NCBI GenBank assembly: GCA_009841115.1
Contig: VXML01000100.1
Span: forward strand, 1 to 64,000
Length of the DNA stretch: 64,000 nt
Direction: 5' to 3'
Source of the DNA: Gemmatimonadota bacterium
GTDB taxonomy: Bacteria > Latescibacterota > UBA2968 > UBA8231
Shown here: piece after piece, positions 61,065 through 64,000 of the stretch
Numbering within the stretch: the first letter of the stretch is position 1
Layout of the letters: every line of letters starts with the position of its first letter
The notes under the pieces: generated by a model
What the model was told of the DNA's origin: nothing
Databases searched by the model: none
Seen by the model: the letters and a program-made list of their open reading frames with translations, nothing else
Position numbers and translations under genes: made by a program

Positions 61065-62323
61065 GCCGCGGCCTGCGGCAATACCGAATCTCCATAGGGC
61101 AACGCCCAGATCCGGGCCTCGGGGCCGACCACCTCGTGCGCGGCCGCCATAGCTTGGCCTAGGTCGTCAAAGGGTACTAAGCCGACGCGGCCGATGGCCT
61201 CAGCCGACAGCGACGAGACCAAATGCACGCGGGCCTTTTTCAACACCGCGGCGATGGCTGCGGCCTTGTGCCCGCCCAAGACGAATTCTCGCTCTATGCG
61301 CGCGAGAATCTCGTCGGCCGAACCCGCCTCTTGCAACCAAGCGGCAAAGGTAGCACTGCCCAGCCCCTCGCGGCATTCGGCCACCCAGACGATGACCCCC
61401 CCTTCGCGCACGGCATGCACGGCGTTGTCGAGAGCCTTTTGCGCCTGGTACATATTGACATCCAGCGGATAGCCACCCGCGCTGACGAGGACAATATCAG
61501 CACATCGCGCAATGGGCACGGCCCCGCGCTCGGCCACCCGCTCGCACCCTTTGCGGTGGGCCTCTCGCACATGCCCGGCAAAAGCGGCGACAATGCGGTG
61601 GCGATCATCGACGATCGCATTGAGGATGAAGTCGATCCCCAACATGGCCGCCCCTTCTTCTAAATCTTCCCGCACCGGGTTGCCCTCAAGCCGCCCAGTC
61701 TCCGCGCCGGGCCGAGCCATTAGGCCGTGATTGGCCGCTACGGCGCTGGGAGAGGCACAGCCGGGCAAGACCGCTTTGGCCCCGCCCGAAAAGCCGGCGA
61801 AGTAGTGGAATTCCAAATTGCCCAAACAGATCCGCACATCAGCCTCTACCAAGGGACGAAAGAGCTCTACGGGTGTACCGCGGGAAGTAACTCCCAACCG
61901 CACCACGTCTTGCGGATCGTGGTTCACTACCCGCACCCGATCATAGACCGCCGACCCCACCAAGGCGGCCAACTCGGCTGCGGTCTGCGCTCGATGCAGC
62001 CCCAGGGCCACAATTACCGTCACGTCGGCATCCGGCACGCTGGCTGCGGCAAGCTCCTCTAGCACTAGCGGCAACAGGCGATCCGTCGGGCAGGGCCGGG
62101 TCATGTCGCTGACGATAATCACCACCTGCTGGCCGGGCCGCACCAGCGAGCGCAATGTCGGCGTACCCACGGGTCGGGCCAACGCATCCCGCACCAACGT
62201 GCGCTCTGCTCCGTCGCCACCTTGTTCTGCCCTGGGCAAAACGACGCCTAACAGACGCTCGCTCGGCACGTCAACTTGCAAGTGGGAGTCGCCAAAGGGT
62301 AGCTCGATTTGCGTCGCAGCCAT
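61061..62323 (-). CDS. larA: Nickel-dependent lactate racemase family protein LarA
   Basis: 420 residues, usual LarA length. Residues that bind the nickel pincer cofactor and substrate in Lactobacillus plantarum LarA have counterparts: Arg76 in SDMTRPCP (72-79), His110 in ALGLHR, His173 in EFHYF, Lys183 in GGAKAVLPG (cofactor attachment) and His199 in AANHG. It interconverts D- and L-lactate or another 2-hydroxy acid. The cofactor-making genes larB, larC and larE are not in the window. ATG at 62323 after GGAGG. It follows an FmdB gene by 9 bases, and its stop overlaps that of the convergent polymerase-like gene (CTAG). Confidence 0.93.
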   Translation of the reverse strand: MAATQIELPFGDSHLQVDVPSERLLGVVLPRAEQGGDGAERTLVRDALARPVGTPTLRSLVRPGQQVVIIVSDMTRPCPTDRLLPLVLEELAAASVPDADVTVIVALGLHRAQTAAELAALVGSAVYDRVRVVNHDPQDVVRLGVTSRGTPVELFRPLVEADVRICLGNLEFHYFAGFSGGAKAVLPGCASPSAVAANHGLMARPGAETGRLEGNPVREDLEEGAAMLGIDFILNAIVDDRHRIVAAFAGHVREAHRKGCERVAERGAVPIARCADIVLVSAGGYPLDVNMYQAQKALDNAVHAVREGGVIVWVAECREGLGSATFAAWLQEAGSADEILARIEREFVLGGHKAAAIAAVLKKARVHLVSSLSAEAIGRVGLVPFDDLGQAMAAAHEVVGPEARIWALPYGDSVLPQAAA

Positions 62324-62332
62324 GGGGCCTCC

Positions 62333-62557
62333 TCAATTGTCGATAGCGCAGGCACCAGCACCGCGCGGATCGCCGCAGGTACCACACGGCCCCATTGGCT
62401 CGCGCTCGCTGGTAGCGCGACCGGCAACGGCAAAACTCGACAGCTTCTTCTCCAATTCCGCGCTCTCACAAGACGGGCAAGCGGCTGTCGCCGCCCCTTG
62501 TATGAGCGCGTCGAACTCCGCGCCGCACTCCTTGCAGGCGTATTCAAAAATCGGCAT
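62333..62557 (-). CDS. FmdB-type zinc ribbon protein
   Basis: 74 residues. N-terminal zinc ribbon: C8/C11 in CKECG and C27/C30 in CPSC. A second cysteine pair (CGTCG) appears near the C-terminus, within a Gly/Pro-rich tail. It sits between the unknown 174-residue protein (3 bases) and larA (9 bases), clearly in one operon. Function unknown; the linkage suggests an accessory role in the hydroxy-acid pathway, which is inference. GGAGC precedes the ATG. Confidence 0.85.
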   Translation of the reverse strand: MPIFEYACKECGAEFDALIQGAATAACPSCESAELEKKLSSFAVAGRATSEREPMGPCGTCGDPRGAGACAIDN

Positions 62558-62560
62558 GGC

Positions 62561-63085
62561 TCAAGCTCCGTGCAGAGCCGGCTGATACAGGCCTACACTG
62601 TAGAATTCATAAGAAGCAGCTTTGTCCGGGAAATCAACCACGTGCACCGTAAAACGAGCCGGCACCCCGGTATCGGGCATATAGTCGCGGAAAAAGCTGC
62701 TATAGGCTTGGGCGTATTCTTGGTAAATGCGCTGTTGTTCCTCGTGAAAGCGCTGTGGATCGGTCTGCGGGTTGACGTCCTTGGGTTGAGCACCGAAGGC
62801 GTGGACCTCGATAAAATCTATCTGGTCAATCGAATCGCAAATCTCCGCTTCTTGCAGCCACTTCTCCCAACAGCGGAAGACTAACTCGACCTCGACGGCA
62901 GGCGTCATCCTCACCAACTCGTCGCGGCCGAGAATCCCATGCGCCGAATGTCCTCCAGTCAAGCCAGCGAAGTAAATCTTCAAGTCGCCGTTGTCCAGTG
63001 CCTCAGTCACCAAGGCCGATAAGGTCGGGTGGTCCCCACCGTAGTAGTAGGTCAATCGACCGCGTTGCTTGACATTAAATGCCAT
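62561..63085 (-). CDS. Conserved-looking protein of unknown function in the lar cluster
   Basis: 174 residues from an ATG at 63085 with AGAGAGGAG upstream; a longer frame to 63181 overlaps the dehydrogenase gene and is rejected. I do not recognise the family. It has no signal peptide or membrane helix and no cysteine cluster. It is rich in aromatic residues and His (YYYGGDHP, GGHSAHGILG, FRCWEKWLQ, EVHAFGAQP). The compact aromatic-rich alpha/beta look suggests a soluble enzyme or binding protein. Located between the FAD/Fe-S dehydrogenase and the FmdB protein. Confidence 0.75.
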   Translation of the reverse strand: MAFNVKQRGRLTYYYGGDHPTLSALVTEALDNGDLKIYFAGLTGGHSAHGILGRDELVRMTPAVEVELVFRCWEKWLQEAEICDSIDQIDFIEVHAFGAQPKDVNPQTDPQRFHEEQQRIYQEYAQAYSSFFRDYMPDTGVPARFTVHVVDFPDKAASYEFYSVGLYQPALHGA

Positions 63086-63105
63086 CTTACTCCTCTCTAT
63101 TCGAG

Positions 63106-64000
63106 TTAAAGTGCTTCGACGAAAATTTCGGCCCAATGCCGCGCCCGCCGCCCAGTGAAATCGGCAATCTGATGGCGGCACGAAGTGCCTACGGCGGCGA
63201 TTTCCACGTCTTCTCCTGCCTCCTCTAACACGGCAAAGAGCCGCTCCTGCCCCACGGCGCGCGATATTTCAAAGTGCTCCTTCTCGTAGCCGAAGCTACC
63301 GGCCATGCCGCAGCAGCCCGACGGGATCTCCTCGGCGCAAAAGTGGGGCGGCATGTTGAGCACGGCCAATGTCGCGGCCATCCCCGTCAGGGCCTTTTGA
63401 TGGCAGTGGCCGTGCACCAAAATATGGCGGGCGGTCTGGGCAAACTCCAAATCGAGCGGCGACTCGCGGACGAGAAAATCCTCGAGCAGGACGACCTGCT
63501 CAGCCACGCACCGGCTTTGTGGACCGTCAACTAAATCTAGGTAATCATCGCTGAGAGCCGACGCGCAACTTGGCTCTAGCCCGATAATCGGCACCCCTTC
63601 TTCGGCCCACGGCGCGAGTACCTCCACATTGCGCTGTGCCAACGCGCGAGCGCGGCCGAGAAATCCCTTAGATATGAACGGCCGACCGCAACAGACCTTG
63701 TTGGCGACCAAGACGACCTCGTACCCGGCGCGTTCCAAGATGATCGTCGCCGCCATGCCAATGGCCGGTTCGTTGTACTCGACGAAGGTATCGTTGAAGA
63801 GCACGACGCGGCCCTTGTCGCCGCGAGCCGGCCGGCGGCCGGCGAACCAGCGCGAAAACGGCTGGCGGGCAAAGGCCGGCAGTCTCCGCCGCCGGTCAAT
63901 GCCCAAAAACGCATCTAACAGCCAGCGAGTGAACCCGCTGTGGCCGATCCAATTCGACAGCGGTGCCAACGCCGATCCCAAGCGACTAATGCGGGCAATG
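63106..64000 (-). CDS. FAD/Fe-S oxidoreductase, YdiJ/D-lactate dehydrogenase-like, C-terminal part
   Basis: The open frame continues past the right window edge (no stop or convincing start before 64000), so only the C-terminal ~298 residues are visible. They carry two CCG domains (CCGRPF and CCGMAGSFGYEKEH), which bind an Fe-S cluster or heme-type partner in heterodisulfide-reductase-like and GlcF/LldE-type subunits. The region before them (LDAFLGIDRRRRLPAFARQPF) resembles the linker in large fused FAD-binding plus Fe-S proteins such as YdiJ and Dld-II, which oxidise D-2-hydroxy acids. An internal TTG at 63981 is not taken as the start. With larA downstream, oxidation of D-lactate is a reasonable guess. 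Confidence 0.8.
   Translation of the reverse strand, partial: IARISRLGSALAPLSNWIGHSGFTRWLLDAFLGIDRRRRLPAFARQPFSRWFAGRRPARGDKGRVVLFNDTFVEYNEPAIGMAATIILERAGYEVVLVANKVCCGRPFISKGFLGRARALAQRNVEVLAPWAEEGVPIIGLEPSCASALSDDYLDLVDGPQSRCVAEQVVLLEDFLVRESPLDLEFAQTARHILVHGHCHQKALTGMAATLAVLNMPPHFCAEEIPSGCCGMAGSFGYEKEHFEISRAVGQERLFAVLEEAGEDVEIAAVGTSCRHQIADFTGRRARHWAEIFVEAL

Overview
The window is a gene-dense bacterial chromosome segment (roughly 55-60 % G+C by eye) with no mobile elements, CRISPR arrays, rRNA genes or gene-free stretch longer than 300 bases. All frames fit the standard bacterial code. The taxon cannot be fixed from sequence alone. The combination of a Bacteroides-type aerotolerance (Bat) operon with a Gld-type ABC transporter, LarA, Gfo/Idh/MocA and a degenerate CuA-type lipoprotein is compatible with a deep-branching FCB-group or related candidate-phylum bacterium (for example Latescibacterota-like), but this is inference.

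Left end (1-3.5 kb): a truncated large protein of unknown function on the minus strand, a divergently transcribed cupredoxin/COX2-like lipoprotein and a sugar-type Gfo/Idh/MocA oxidoreductase. From 18.1 kb down to 3.5 kb on the minus strand runs a tight 12-gene operon: moxR, DUF58 protein, ABC ATPase, ABC permease, a double-length GldG-like protein, a DUF4340 protein, a BatD/DUF4381-like protein, then batA, batB, batC, batD and batE. Overlaps of 1-20 bases join most of the genes, so the ABC module and the Bat/MoxR module are probably co-expressed as one envelope system.

Middle (18-25.4 kb): a TPR lipoprotein, an FmdB-type zinc ribbon, a TPR plus periplasmic-binding-fold protein, a ClpX-like AAA+ ATPase with an unusual architecture, a sigma-54 activator with a dead receiver domain, and the 23S rRNA methyltransferase RlmD. 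From 54.1 kb down to 25.4 kb on the minus strand lies the macromolecular synthesis cluster: tRNA-Gly, tRNA-Thr, rpmG, tRNA-Trp, secE, nusG, rplKAJL, rpoBC, then the str, S10, spc and alpha gene sets to rplQ. It has strong sigma-70-type promoters before tRNA-Gly and before rpsL, and a 13-bp terminator hairpin after rplQ. The gene for L3 (rplC) is missing from its near-universal place between rpsJ and rplD, and infA, adk and map are absent between secY and rpmJ. Nine of the protein genes in this cluster appear to start with TTG or GTG.

Right end (54.2-64 kb): greA, preceded by a promoter and an intrinsic terminator in its own leader (a layout like the E. coli greA/GraL leader), then a plus-strand group sbcD, sbcC, ygfZ and a shortened Y-family polymerase homologue, and finally a minus-strand lactate-type cluster (a YdiJ-like FAD/Fe-S dehydrogenase cut by the window edge, an unknown 174-residue protein, an FmdB zinc ribbon, and larA). 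The best leads for follow-up are the greA leader, the missing rplC, the duplicated GldG inside the combined Gld/Bat operon, the inactive-looking polymerase and receiver, and the ClpX variant.
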